Source: Siphonodentalium dalli | Taxonomy: Eukaryota; Mollusca; Scaphopoda; Gadilida; Siphonodentaliidae | Length of the DNA stretch: 64,000 bases | Assembly (NCBI GenBank): GCA_032622095.1 | Contig: CP136065.1 | Span: forward strand, 93,567,343 to 93,631,342 | Direction of reading: 5' to 3' | Part shown: positions 23,033-35,242 of the stretch, one piece after another | Layout of the letters: each line of letters opens with the position of its first letter | Position numbering within the stretch: position 1 is the stretch's first letter | Notes under the pieces: generated by a model | The model's input: only the letters and a program-made list of their open reading frames with translations | Told to the model about the DNA's origin: nothing | Databases searched by the model: none | Translations under genes and position numbers: made by a program

Positions 23033-23532
23033 ATTAAAGGCGCACTTAATTTTCGATTCACCGATTTTTTTTTTATAGAGCCTTGATATAGGGTTTTAAT
23101 AACAAACAATGCCATAAAATATTATTAAAATGTTATAATTCATCATCATATGGAACGTCTGTGTATCAGAAGGTGCCCATAGAGTAATAGAAAATAGCTG
23201 AAATCATAAAATCGTTACCCCCCCCCCCCCCTATGACACCCAGAATGTAACATAATTCAAACTAAAGTTTATTTTCAATGGAAGGGAATAACTCTATATC
23301 TAAATATACAGAGTTATCCCCCTTCCATTGAAAATAATATACTTTGTGCAGAAACTTGAGCACACGGCAGACGTTTTTATCTCAACAAAAACAACATGTT
23401 CGCAGTTTATTACATCGAATAAGTTGAAAATACAATGTTTTGGAGCTTCTTCTTTCAAATGCATGGTATAATATGGCATTTTTTTTTTATATAATGTGAT
23501 CTGGGGGTTCGAAAATTAAGTGGGCCTTTAAT
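23033..23532 (-). mobile_element. TTAA-type element, family F, copy 1 (500 bp)
   Basis: Starts ATTAAAGGCGCACTTAATTT and ends AATTAAGTGGGCCTTTAAT. The ends fit TTAA duplication plus AGGC-starting inverted repeats. Interior holds a poly(C) tract, TGGAAGGGAATAACTCTATA and its mirror, and AAAACAACATGTTCGCAGTT. Related copies: 34850-35242 and 45932-46380. Confidence 0.85.
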
Positions 23533-23854
23533 ACGTTTGAATTTGAAAATTCGGTAGATAACGTACTCAATATGATCTTTTGTACTCGTTTTCAACTTAA
23601 AATGGTATTTATTTTGTGTATTTCCGCGCTGCTTGTGTCACGAATAATTGTGATTGCAAGTATTAAATATAGCAAGCTGAGAATTAACAAATTTGGTTTC
23701 AAATCGGACAGAGCATCTTTAAATATATCATACATATATCGAACTGCTTAATAAAATGGCTCTGTATAGTTGTTTGGATCATGCTTTGATATAGATCAGA
23801 TGTATACATGGATCGAGGCGCAGACTCATGCAGTATGGGTGTTCATTCCCAGTA

Positions 23855-24245
23855 AATTAACATGCCGGTGCCGGCCGCATTCTGGTTCATACCGGCAGTG
23901 CTGTCACTAGCACGCCAGCAGTAAGTCGGTACCGGCCGGTACAGGCAACCCAGTGTCAACGTCATGGCAAATATGTCATGCAAGCAGTCGCTACCGGTCA
24001 ATGTATAGGCAAGAAGACGGTAAGCACACAATTAACCTCATGTTCTATCCGTGTAAATCACCACAATATAACGTTATTCGATATATTTTGACATATCAAG
24101 TTTATATTTATTCATTTTATGAAATGTAATAATGTGACGGTAACCTGTAACGGCCGGTACCGTACTGACATCGGCATGACGTGAAGTTTACAAGCAGTCA
24201 GTCGGTACCGTCTGTATGCAGATAAGAAGCCGGCAAGTCGACAAC
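23855..24245. repeat. CCGGTACCGG-rich degenerate repeat
   Basis: Multiple blocks such as GTCGGTACCGGCCGGTAC, AAGCAGTCGCTACCGGTC and CAGTCGGTACCGTCTG, in about 2-3 units; a further block lies at 24598-24640. Locally GC-rich and rich in palindromic GGTACC/CCGG. Confidence 0.6.
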
Positions 24246-24649
24246 CCAAACGCATGTTGTTCACGCTAGAAGATCATGAAAATGTAGAATATTCAAGACT
24301 ATACTTTGAACGACATAGTTTACAAGTGTACATTTTCTGGAATAGAATACTCTGATCACGGTGGGGAATCATGTGGTTTCGAGTTGATGAGTACCACGCA
24401 TTCAAAATGGCCGCGGCGATCGCAAACGCGACCATGCATAGACGAGGAAAAGGGTAATAAACTATATGATAACTATATATTACATGGTATGCTGGTAGCT
24501 ACGAGCATGTGCTATACTATTTTTCAAACAAACTGATACCTAATTTGCGTCCAAACTCACAATTGTTTGCACTAACATTCTGACAAAAGTTGTCAGTGGA
24601 AGCAGTCGCTACCGGTCGGTATGGGCAACATAGTGGCAAATATATTAAA

Positions 24650-24861
24650 CTAGCAGGGGACCCGACTTCGTCCGGGCTTTGACCTTGAATTTACCATTTT
24701 GAAGGTCAAGGTCAGGTCGGAGTCACGATTTGACCCGTCCAAAACACTCCCCGGATAAAATAACCCGTAGGTATCAAATTTCGTCGAAATCCGTCCAGCA
24801 GTTTTCCCGGCCATAGCTAACAGACAAACAAACAGACAGAAGTCCCAAAATATATATTAGA
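24650..24861 (-). mobile_element. Short non-autonomous Helitron, copy 1 (212 bp)
   Basis: On the minus strand it begins TCTAATATATATTTTGGGAC after an A and ends with the hairpin GCCCGGACGAAGTCGGG, then TCCCCTGCTAG followed by T. A/TC...CTAG/T with a 3' hairpin about ten bases from the end is the Helitron signature. The interior has CTGTCTGTTTGTTTGTC and GACCTTGACCTTC. No helicase frame. Confidence 0.82.
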
Positions 24862-25112
24862 TCATTTGTGGGTACCCGTTTCAAGGTGAAGGTCACCTCG
24901 GGCGGAAAAACTGACCCGATGAAAATCTCCCCCATTCCCATGAACCCCTAAGTACGAACACAGAATCACACAACACGCTCATGTCTGTACACAGACACAA
25001 CACGCTCATGTCTGGACACATACACGCTCTTTGTCAACGACACTGCGGATACGAACGCTCTTTAACTATCACAAACAGACAAACAAACAGAAGTCCCAAA
25101 ATATATATTAGA
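24862..25112 (-). mobile_element. 5' part of a second Helitron
   Basis: A second minus-strand 5' end, TCTAATATATATTTTGGGAC, lies at 25112, next to the same CTGTTTGTTTGTCTG run. The body contains AACACGCTCATGTCTG twice. Its 3' end is not clear; copy 1 may have inserted within it. Confidence 0.6.
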
Positions 25113-25114
25113 TA

Positions 25115-26020
25115 TATCAACTACCCACGAGTGTTGAATGACATACTTTTAATATGTGTCCGAATAACTTTGCACCATGGTGATTTACACTTTTCAAAAT
25201 GACATGCGTTTTAGTTTGTGTCGGCTTGTATGTTTTTGCTTCCATGTGGTCGATACAGACTTGCTACATGTTAGATATCTTCAAATGTGCTGGCTTCAGT
25301 GAGCTTGAATTTTTTTCATTTCATTTCTTATCGAAATAACCATGTATTGATTAGAATAGGACATTGAGATGAGGACTCGCCCAGCTCGTACGTATATATA
25401 CGGTAATAAGGAGAGTATGTCACCAATCTCTATTGCATGATAATTTGTGAGTCGATCGATATCGTAAAACACATTGACTTGATTGATTACCCGGGAGAAA
25501 ATCCATGGTTGTAAGCGATGCAAATGAAAACCGGCTCAACAAAAGTCACCTAAATCGTGCAATCTGGAGCTAAGACCTTCACGTGGAATACTATATTAAG
25601 GAACAGCTATTAATTAAGAAATATATATTTATTATATGCTAAGCTATCAAATAGTAGTAGTTTTGTATCAGATACAAACCGTTATCCCTCTAGTGAGATA
25701 TCGATATCTCACTCGTATCCATCCGGGATAAAACTAAAAGCGATTATAGGTTTCTTGACGGAAGACTACGCTAAAAGTCCCTGAGTGTTCAGGTTGAAAC
25801 AATTGTAATATGTGATCAATTAAATTATTTTGTTAAGCATGCATGCTATGATATTAACCGCTTTGTCCCTCAACCAATGTGTCTGAAAAATGGAACTATA
25901 TTTATATGCACAAGCTCACTACCATGGTTGTGCTTGGGTATACATGTACACATTTGCACTGTTTACTCTTCTTTCGAATTGAGTCATGGGCCAACTGAGC
26001 GGAGCATATAATAAACAGAA
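25115..26020. other. No feature recognised
   Basis: AT-rich; the minus 75-residue frame at 25296-25523 has no supporting signal. Confidence 0.35.
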
Positions 26021-26021
26021 C

Positions 26022-26142
26022 ATCTACACCTTTTGGTTGGATATGGTAATTATCTCAATCGTGATGAATTTCCACGAATGGAACTTCATTTTATTTTCAT
26101 CACTCATGAGATAATTCCCATTTCCAACCAAAAAGTGTAGAT
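26022..26142. repeat. Foldback with ATCTACACCTTTTGGTTGG arms
   Basis: ATCTACACCTTTTGGTTGG at the left pairs with CCAACCAAAAAGTGTAGAT at the right; TAATTATCTCA and TGATGAA also pair inward. Arms are about 50 bases. Confidence 0.85.
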
Positions 26143-26144
26143 AT

Positions 26145-28400
26145 CCTCTATATATATTAGCTGCACTGTTTTTCAATGTTATAAAGTTCCACGTCAGAAC
26201 AGGTCAGAGCATCAACAAGTTGCCATGTTTTGAACGAGTGGAATATGATCTATACGGGCATAGGTAATAAGAAGAACCATATTGAAAAGCTTTGTTAACC
26301 ATAATCGGCCCATGACTTTCAAGAGCTCATTAGCTTGATCTCATTATACGTTCTGATATATGAAAAATCAGATAATCTGTATATATAAAAGAGTAGGATA
26401 TGTCCGTCCGTCTGTCTCTCTGTCCACTTTCCCCCACAGACTGCAGGTCTTAGTTTAAAAAAAAATTTGATATAACAAAATTTAATTAAAAAAATATATA
26501 TATATATATATTTGTTAATTTGAGCAAATAGCTCAATCTAAAAAAAGAGTATAATTTGCAGGGGCCGCAGGCCTCTCCGGTGCTGAATAAAGGCTCCGAA
26601 GGGAGCCTGTTTCAGCTAGTTGTTTTATATTTAGTGTCAAATCGGATGCGGATCATTTACCAGCAGCTAAAATACCAGGAAAAAAAAGGAAAAATATTTG
26701 CAATAACCATCAATCAGGTTTACGTTGAAAAGAGCATAACAATCATAATTGTGAACGCTCTTTATCAAATATAAGCTACTGATTTTTATTAGAGGCGATA
26801 TTTTCGGTTATTGAAAACAATGCATAGTTGATGGGTTTAAGGTGTTAAATAGGACAGGGCATCTTTAATTGACGGGCGAAGTTAGAAGTTTTTTTTATAA
26901 AAACCTCCCTATTGACCGAATTTGTACGGAATATGAGCTGTTGTCAAACAGGAGCCGGTTCGAATCGACTTACTCTAGATCACATTTTTATATGTGTTCT
27001 GTTCACAATACAGTATATTCACCAAACAATTGGGCAGCGAAAGGACAAAGACCAACAGTTTGTTTCACATTTAAAATACAGCATTCATTTTCTATAAATC
27101 GTCAGTAACGGTATCTCTAATGTGTTTTTACCGTAGAAACCATTTTGGGTCTCGGAAAGCCAGCTCGTTATCCTGTCTCGTTATCGTGACCTCTGTTTTG
27201 TACTATTCCGCGGTCTTGGCGCCCTGTGCTGATGTGCATTAATTCATTGGAATGATTTGGCTTAAAACGTATTTATGGTCAAGGGGGATTGCTACAATCC
27301 CGATTGAAATCGAATTTCATTAACAATCACCATATTTGATTGGACGGATGGAAAGAATTCGTTTACCGCTGCCATCGTTTATATTCGATATCAGCTCTGT
27401 GATTGCGGAACAACAGATAATCGATTGTGTCGATCGAATCTTAGTCCAGATTCTCGGCTCCTGTCAACTCTCATCTTCGTTATTGTCAGACAAACAGTCG
27501 ACAGGGAATTGGGAAATCTTGTTGGAGTACCGACATAACAAGCAACATAAATTACCAACATGTTAGCCATATGTGCTGGGCCCCACTGATCATTAAAATA
27601 ATAACAATAACTAACAAATACATCCAAATAAATATGATAAAATTAATAATAAACAAAATCAACAAACAAAACATGAAAAAACAAAATACAAGAAAGAAAA
27701 CAAAAAAACAAAGACCCCCCTCCAACGGCAACGACTTTTATAAACTCACTGATATCTTGTTAGAGAACCGGCGTACCTATAGAGCAACATAAAATACCAA
27801 CAATATAAACAAGAAAACCATAGTCAGAAATGGTAACGCCACCAAGATTATAGTATTACATATAAATAGAAATTATAAAAAATACATAAAATATTTTGAT
27901 AACAATTGCGTTTAAACAAGTAATCCTTCAAATTATTACTAACAAAGTAAACGACTGTGGGGTCACTCAACAGATTATAAAGATTTGGGCATAGTATACT
28001 GTAAATACTAAAATTTAAATGAAATAACTCAAAGATAAAATTTAGCATGTAGTAAAAGTTAATTTTCTCATTTAATTTTGTGTTTTTGTTTAAATAAAGC
28101 AATAATTTAAATGTAAAATTTGGTTTAAAAAAAATGATTGACCGTGGCTCTTCCAATAATTGCGCGACTGACCTGGTCAATTGTTCTTAAGAAGTTGTTT
28201 TGAGAATTACTATGAAGGGAAATAGTTATGGCTGTGGCTTCGCAAGTAATTAACTTGATGACGTTATGTTAACAAATCTGAACTCCAGTTAACCAAGGAC
28301 GCTTCATACCAAATATAAGAAGAATAATAATTCTTTAGAAGTTGTTTTAAGATTTACTATGGGGGAAAAGAATTGTGGTGCTGGCTTCGCAACTATTTTA
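26145..28400. other. Low-complexity and undetermined sequence
   Basis: Contains (TA)n near 26493-26512, an A-rich stretch at 27595-27715 and otherwise no supported exon or terminus. The lysine/asparagine-rich frames here are products of A-rich DNA. Confidence 0.4.
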
Positions 28401-28404
28401 TATG

Positions 28405-28688
28405 GAATCCTATTAGGGCCACTTGCTAATGGCGCTTTCGGCGCCGAAAGCGACAAAAACTGCGCCATTAGTAACGCGCCGAAACATGCGCTAATATCGC
28501 ACATTTTGTCGCTTTCGGCGCGCGCGCCGAAAGCGACAAAAAGTGCGCCGAAAGCGACAAATAGTGCGCCGTAACGGCACATATTTTGTCGCTTTCGGCG
28601 CGTTACTAATGGCGCACTTTTTGTCGCTTTCGGCGCTTTCGGCGCATCGCGCCGAAAGCGCCATTAGCAAGTGGCCCTAATAGGATTC
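28405..28688. mobile_element. CpG-rich foldback element
   Basis: GAATCCTATTAGGGCCACTT at the left is the inverted match of AAGTGGCCCTAATAGGATTC at the right. Between them the motif GCGCCGAAAGCGACAAAA occurs about eight times in both orientations, with GCGCGCGC at the centre. GC and CpG content is far above the surroundings. Confidence 0.88.
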
Positions 28689-29090
28689 AATAATTTTACC
28701 TCATTGTAACAAATATAAATATTAGTCACTCAGGCAATAGATGTATCTATTCTGTATATTAAGTTATTGGGTCTTACGTGTCTTGAGATGTCTAAATAGT
28801 TTTCGATGGACAGATCGCGCAAGGGACCCACGCCAATCTTCTCTGTTGGGATTCCAATTGTTGGCTCATTAAATATGCACATATGCTTAAGATACAGTCG
28901 CACGATCCCGTAAGTCGGGTTTTGGATCCAAGTTAATGAAAATATCATTGAAATAATCGGTTTCCCCTAATCCCCAATAAACATCCATATATTCAATATA
29001 CATGTTTTGGAGCAGAATTAGGCAGTCCATATTGGACGCCATCATGGAATTTATTTTGTTTTGTTTTAATTTTCACACATAATTATTAGT

Positions 29091-29640
29091 TATGTGGATG
29101 GAGTTCTCATTAAACTTCACATCCTTGTAATGGTTACAGTAATGCCCAAAGTAATTGACCACTTAACCACGTCATAATTATTGGTAATTTTTCAGGATTT
29201 GAAATCCTGAAAATTTACCAATATTTTTGCTGTGGTCAAGTGGTCAATTACTTTGAACATTACTGTATGAGGCTAGAGTTATCATTGAACCTCAAATCCT
29301 TATATTGGTTACAGTAATGCCCAAAGTAATTGACCACTTAACCACAGCAGAATTATGGGTATTTTTTCAGCATTTACAATCCTGACAAATTACCCATTAT
29401 TCTGCTGTGGTCAAGTGGTCAATTGTTTTGAACATTACTGTATGATGATTGAGTTATCATTAAACCCCAAATCCTTATATTGGTTACAGTAATGCCCAAA
29501 GTAATTGACCCTTTAACCACAGCATAATTATGGGTAATTTTTCAGGATTTAGAATCATGAAAAAATACACACAAATTTGCTGTGATTAAGTGATCAATTA
29601 CTTTGGACATTACTGTATGTAGATGGAGTTAAACATCACA
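29091..29640. repeat. Tandem array of family E hairpin elements, period 175 bp
   Basis: Hairpins at 29135-29267, 29310-29442 and 29485-29617 each run TTACAGTAATGCCCAAAGTA to CATTACTGTA. They start exactly 175 bases apart and are separated by a 42-base linker (GAGTTATCATTGAACC-type) that also precedes the first hairpin and partly follows the last. Confidence 0.92.
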
Positions 29641-29753
29641 TCAGTGTGTTGGGGATTTGGACCTTGACTTGGGACCTTTGGTTTTTAACGCAACAAATGC
29701 GCGTACACCTTATACACAAATTTCTTATGTAACCAGAGTTTTTCTTTGATAAG

Positions 29754-29888
29754 ATGAGTTTGAAGCCTGCTTACATTTCAAAATGTTGTCAGTTTTGTAT
29801 TGTCTGCAGCGAACTCGACGCGTTGAAGCAAAAGTTACAAAAGATAAAATGTGTATGTGACGAGACTATAATACAAATGAAAAAATAA
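29754..29888 (+). CDS. Small cysteine-containing open frame (44 residues)
   Basis: Begins MSLKPAYISKCCQFCIVCSE, continues DALKQKLQKIKCVCDETI and stops in AAAAAATAA. The paired cysteines and heptad-like helix look protein-like, but the frame is short. TTTTGTATTGTCTGCAG inside it could be an acceptor, so it might instead be a terminal exon starting near 29812. Function unknown. Confidence 0.25.
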   Translation: MSLKPAYISKCCQFCIVCSELDALKQKLQKIKCVCDETIIQMKK

Positions 29889-29899
29889 ATTGAGGGAGG

Positions 29900-30610
29900 G
29901 GTGGGCGATACAGGGAACTAAGGGTTGAACCGATATAAATGACCAATGTTGACATATTATGCATATCAACTCTACTGTTGCAACAAGGCTATAAAATAGG
30001 GGGGGGGGGTGTCACCGTGTCAGAATCTTAGTAATCTCTATATAGTGCCAGAATAGTCATTTATGGAGTTATATAAGATGTTGGGTTGGTTATATAGACT
30101 CGGAGAAAAGGGGTTTGTACCGATGAACTGACATAAATTAGTGGATCAATGTTGCCATGTAATGCATCGCGACTGTACTAAAGCAGCAATGATATAAAAT
30201 TGAGGGGGGGGGGGTATGAAATTATCTCTATAGATGGCACCAGGATTATATAGAAAGGAAAAGCAATTGATATACGTATACAGTATACTATAGTAATACC
30301 ATAGACATATAAGTACAAGTATCACGAAATAAAATATTACGTAACATGACTATATACCGATGAAAGAAAGAAATAAATTGGACCGGGATTAGAGGTTGGG
30401 TTGGTTATATGTGGATAATTGTATATGGAATTAATACCGATGAAACGATACAAACTAGTGGAGCGATAAAGACCAATGTTGACACTTAGTCAGGCTACGC
30501 GGGGGAAATAGGGGTTGATACGATAGACCGAAATAAATTTGTCGAGTGATAATGACCAATGTTGACGTATAAAGTAACGCGACTGTACTGTCACACAATT
30601 ATCAGGGTGA
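29900..30610. repeat. Degenerate tandem repeat with ACCAATGTTGACA units
   Basis: The block GGGTT-.ACCGAT..AATAAAT..GACCAATGTTGACA recurs about four times (near 29943, 30147, 30475, 30561). Two units end in ATAAAAT plus a poly(G) tract and GTCAC/ATGAAATT context. Spacing varies because of indels. Confidence 0.55.
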
Positions 30611-30614
30611 ACCC

Positions 30615-32515
30615 GTCAAATATGGACTCTAGTGCCCAATATCGAACAGCTCAGAAAACATTTGCAGGGCCGTAAACATTTGAAGAGCTGTAAGGCTACA
30701 GTAATTTAAAAAAAAAAATTTAAATTGACAATAACAGTGAAAACAGTAGCCAAAACGGCACTGTAGAGGCAGTAGCCAAGAGTGCACTACCACTGGAAAC
30801 TACCATGCACCAAGGCGGAAACTAAAATAACCGCATGGCAGCTGCTAATATGCACTGCAATCAGTTGTAAAAATATGCACTGCAATGCCAACTGAATGGC
30901 AAGAAATAGCAGAAAACCTGCGCAAAAAAACAAAACAATTTTTAAAAATCCGCCTGTCCTATTAGACTGCCGGTCTCAAGCCCGGATAAAGGATGAGAGG
31001 AGTTTATTGTAATGCGAGAAGCTTTACGCAAGGCACGCTCATGCATTTAATTAGTTATTAGACGCCATTCAATAATCCGCTATGAACAAGTCCGGCGCTC
31101 TCCCGTCAATGCGTCATATAAATGATATAAAACTTAATTTAACTGAAATTTTCAAATATTTTATTGAACAATGTTATACACAACATAGTGTATATGATTA
31201 GATGGCATAACACCCTCTCCATTTGCCATTATTCTTATTTTTAACCCGCCGGACTTCTTTTCGCCCGCCGGTCTTCGCCGGTATTCGCCGGACTTCTTTT
31301 GGAACGACCGATCGAGTGCGCTAAATTTGTAAACAAAGTTTTGTCAATAGTCGTTTTGGTCAAACTATCCATTTTTAGACCGGGACAGCAGATCCGAATA
31401 GTAGCTAAGATGTATTTAGATAGAATTATCAAAAGAATTTGACCGATCAGGGTAGATTTTAAGAGAATGGGGTGGAGAAATCTTGGTGATAATTCCAGAA
31501 AATAAAGATGTAGGAGAATCACAATTAAACTTCCCACAATGCACTTCACTAAACCAGGGGTTCCCAATAGGTGATATATTATTTTCAGGCTATCAGAGTA
31601 TTTATATTTTCAACAACATATTATTACACCGGTGACTTTAAGTTTACAATTTCAGCCTGTCCTGACACTATGGATACGATTTTTCATATTTTCAAAAACG
31701 TATTATAGATCATTATACACCGGTGCCGTTAACTTTACAATTTCAGCATATACGTGATTCTATTGGTACGATTGAGTAAGGTACAAACAAATATATCCAA
31801 GAATATATTTCTCCATTCGACCATGAGTCTGTACAGATCTGTACACCAGTGTCCACCCACTTCGTGGCGGGAATGAGCGATATTGGTGTTTTCTTTCAAC
31901 TGTGATTGTATTGTTAGAATGCGATGAGTAATTTTTGACAAGAAAACAAAACATAATCATAAAGAAAATATACAATGGCCAGGATCAGTTCGCGGTACAT
32001 GAAAGTTTCCATCATATCTCCATGAGGATGTTCGTGTGATATTTGGGGGAACTATCGTACATTTACCGAACGATAATTGTATTAGGGGAGTTTTATTTAT
32101 TCATTCAAAGACCAGTCACTGATTATTATCTCGTCGACCTCGGACTGACCTGGAATTATAAGTGATCATCAGACAAATATGTGTGGTGGTGTATCATAAC
32201 CTAGTTTGATAAATAGAGTATCCATCAGTGCATACACCCAAAATAAGTGGCTACCTTAATTTAATAGTAACTGACCAGAAATATAGTAATTGGCTCATAG
32301 TATTTAATGAGTAAATGGATAACATGTGTTTCCTATAATATGTTGGGTTGGTGTAAACAATATTTATATTGAATAAAGATATATATAGGTTAACAGAAAT
32401 GCATATTAATATAGAAAATAGTTTGGCACATGCAGGGGATGCGACGACAAGCATTTCGTGCTTATACTATAAGGTCGTCTCAACTATAAACCTGATACAA
32501 GTATAATATTTTATT
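30615..32515. other. Undetermined sequence with minor repeats
   Basis: Two copies of TTACACCGGTG(A/C)(C/G)(T/G)TTAA(G/C)TTTACAA lie about 85-90 bases apart near 31625-31740. CGCCGG clusters at 31245-31300 make a 108-residue minus frame that looks fortuitous. Confidence 0.35.
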
Positions 32516-32539
32516 CCACACCCGTTGGCGTGAGACACA

Positions 32540-32822
32540 CGTATTCAATAGAATATCAGCCATTGAATACATATTATTGTATACCACAGGAGGAATATAA
32601 ACCGGAACAACTTCGAGTTGATGTTGTTTTCAAAGAGCGATGACGTATACTACATCGCGCCAATAACCCGCCTGGGTGATACACAGAATGATAATTACTG
32701 GTTTTCATCATACTTAAATCACAATACAGGTAGTTATAGTATCAATGGTAGTCACATTGATGGATTAAACTTATTCGACATAAGTGTGTGGAATAAATAC
32801 AGAACACAACTTGCATCATAAT
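32540..32822 (+). repeat. Duplicated block, copy 1
   Basis: CCATTGAATACATATT, AAATACAGAACACAACTTGC and the sequence between are matched at about 34165-34434 in the same orientation with about 80 percent similarity by eye. A 67-residue frame spans it, but the homologous copy does not keep that frame open, so coding is not supported. Confidence 0.6.
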
Positions 32823-32824
32823 CT

Positions 32825-32935
32825 AGAATCTTTCATCGAACTCGTTGCGGACGGCGCACAGTTAAATTTCACTCATGCTCCGCTTTCATAAAATGTATCC
32901 TTACGCCGTCCGCAACTCATTCGATAAAAGATTCT
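32825..32935. repeat. Foldback with TTGCGGACGGCG arms
   Basis: AGAATCTTTCATCGAACTCG plus TTGCGGACGGCG pairs with CGCCGTCCGCAACT and TTCGATAAAAGATTCT. Confidence 0.85.
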
Positions 32936-33229
32936 CGATTCTTGCCATACATATATAGTCTTGCCATATATGAGCAGGGACGAGGCTAGAGGGTCTCCGT
33001 TGGGGGAGGGGGGACCACCTTAGAGAATTCGAACTGCACCCCCTTGAATCAGACCAAATACAGGTTTTTGCATATTTCCATTAGCGCCCCCCCCCCCCCC
33101 CCCCCCTGCACCTAATAGCCTATATGTTCATAAACCATGTTTCTATATACCCGATATGAGAACATTCAGATATTTGAAACTGAAAATTGCATAAATCCTA
33201 ACATCTAGTGGTCTAACTACAGACCAATG

Positions 33230-34010
33230 CACAAGGCTACGGACAAGAGACCAGTACACACCGGGCCGACCATCGTTGTTCGGCCCGGTGTGACAAAATT
33301 TAGAAAACTAAACAAGAAAATCGCAAAATCCTAGCAGCTTGGCTGGCCTCAAGCTTTCCTAGTGTTGGAAATTTCAAACCTCATACTCCCCATAACGTTG
33401 GGAAATTCTCCAACTGATGACCATTTCTGTCCACAGTTTTGACCAAATGTAGTCAAATATTGTCTTCTATTTATTGGCCAAGGGGGAGGGACCATGACAC
33501 ACCGGGCCAACCATGGTTCGGCCCGGTGTGCGAAAATTTTGAAATCTGAACAAGAAAATCGCATAATCATAGCATCTAGACTAGCCTCAAGCCTTCCTAG
33601 AGTTGGAAATTTCAAACCTGATACCCCCACTTAGGTTGGAAATTTTCCAACTGATGACAATTCCAATGACAATGTTGACCAAATGTAGGACAATAGTTTT
33701 CTTAAATTAATTAGCAGTTTTCGACTGGCCATGGGGGAGGGACCAGGACACAAGCTTTCCAACTGTTGGAAATTTCTAAACTGACACCCCCCTAAGGTTG
33801 GAAAATTTCAGTCCAAAATTTTGACCAAAAGTAGGAAAATATGCAAATATTGTTCCAAAAACAATAAATTCCCCCAATAAATTGTTTGAAATTCAAACTA
33901 TAAGAACATTTTCAACCTATTGTTGGTGTAAAATTTCCAACTAATGTTGTGTCAGGTATGAAATTTCCAACTGTTGGGGGGGGGGGGGGGTGAGACACTC
34001 CCCCAACCCC
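33230..34010 (-). repeat. Family I array: CCGGGCC hairpins and TTGGAAATTTC motifs
   Basis: About 240-bp units carry the hairpin CACCGGGCCAACCATGG-TTCGGCCCGGTGTG (33256-33293, 33500-33531), then AAGCTTTCCTAGTGTTGGAA-type sequence and TTTTGACCAAATGTAG. It ends in a poly(G) run at about 33976-33991. Inverted single units occur at 40447-40716 and 43180-43510. Confidence 0.78.
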
Positions 34011-34034
34011 ACTCCCCTGTCGCCACGTCCCTGC

Positions 34035-34560
34035 ATATGAGAAGAAGAGGGAAGAAATTGATGCGGTGGATGGGAGTCTTCCATCTCGGATACCGGCCAG
34101 CAGTACTGGTTACCACCACTAAGTCTTGGCATCCAGATGGCAATTTATTCCATACCATGACGTGGGGCACATGTATTCAACGGAGTCTCAACCATTGAAT
34201 ACATATTGTTGTATATCTCAAGTGGAATACAAGCCGGAACTACCTTTGTTGACATAGCACGTCGTCAAGAAAGATGACGTACACTATGTCAACGATCCGC
34301 TTCGGGTGATGTCCCGATCATTACTAGTTATTCGCCAGACTCAAATCGCAATAAATGTAGCTGTAGTATCAATGAATTGATTGAAATTATCTGACATAAC
34401 GGTGTAGAATAAATACAGAACACAACTTGCATCATGGGTTGAAGAAGTAAGAAGAAGAGTGAAGAATTTGACGGAGGTGTATGCGAGTGTTCCATCTCGG
34501 ATACCATCCAGCAGTACTGGTTACCACTTGGTATCCAGTTTGCAAATATATCCTCGTGCA
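34035..34560 (+). repeat. Tandem block, period about 405 bp, includes copy 2 of the 32.5-kb block
   Basis: GAAGAAGAG(G/T)GAAGAA, CCATCTCGGATACC and CAGCAGTACTGGTTACCAC occur at about 34040-34115 and again at 34445-34530. Between them is the second copy of 32540-32822. Confidence 0.65.
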
Positions 34561-34815
34561 AATAGGTTCATAATCGACCTATAATATTCACATAGGTTCA
34601 TGTTAGTTTATTTAATTATGAAATAAGCCCATAGTGGACTTATATCCGTTATTCCGGTGCCGGCCATAGTGAAAACACATTTTAAAGATCGTCCATCTGG
34701 CACATAGTGCACTTATAATAAGTTATGATGAGTCGATAGTGGCACTAAAACACATTCATTTTCAGTTTGATATGGACTCAAAATGAGGTGATTCTACGCC
34801 GAATATGAACCTCAA
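34561..34815. repeat. Inverted-repeat element, family N, copy 1
   Basis: AAATAGGTTCATAATCG at the left and CGAATATGAACCT at the right; interior AAATAAGCCCATAGTGGACT. A related inverted copy lies at about 60020-60265. Confidence 0.55.
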
Positions 34816-34849
34816 AGAATTCCTATTATAAGCCCACAACGTTATACCA

Positions 34850-35242
34850 TTTGGAAGAGGAACCAAAAATATATATACTCCACCAGGACAAGGAAGTAGT
34901 GTATACTTACGGAACAGCTGTTGCCTAGGAGTGTCCACCAATTGATAGAGATTCTCAGACCCATTCCAAGACTTCCCCCATTGTCAACCCAGAATACATC
35001 AGAATTCAAACTAAGATATAGAGTTATTCCCTTTCCATTGAGAATAATATACTTTACAGTACAGTCCGGATCAAAATTAAGCACAGAACACACATCGGTA
35101 CCTTGACAAAAACAACATGTTCCCAGTTTATTTGACCGGATCAGTTGATAATACAATGTTTTGGAGCTTTCTCTTCCAAATGGAATATATAATATGGAAT
35201 ATTTTGTATATAATGCGATCTGGTCATTAAGCGGGCCTATAA
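34850..35242 (+). mobile_element. TTAA-type element, family F, copy 2 (decayed)
   Basis: CAAAAATATATATACTCCAC, ATTCCCTTTCCATTGAGAAT and AAAACAACATGTTCCCAGTT match the other family F copies; the right end is CATTAAGCGGGCCTATAA. The 163-residue minus frame across it is not conserved in the 46-kb copy and is rejected as a gene. Confidence 0.7.
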
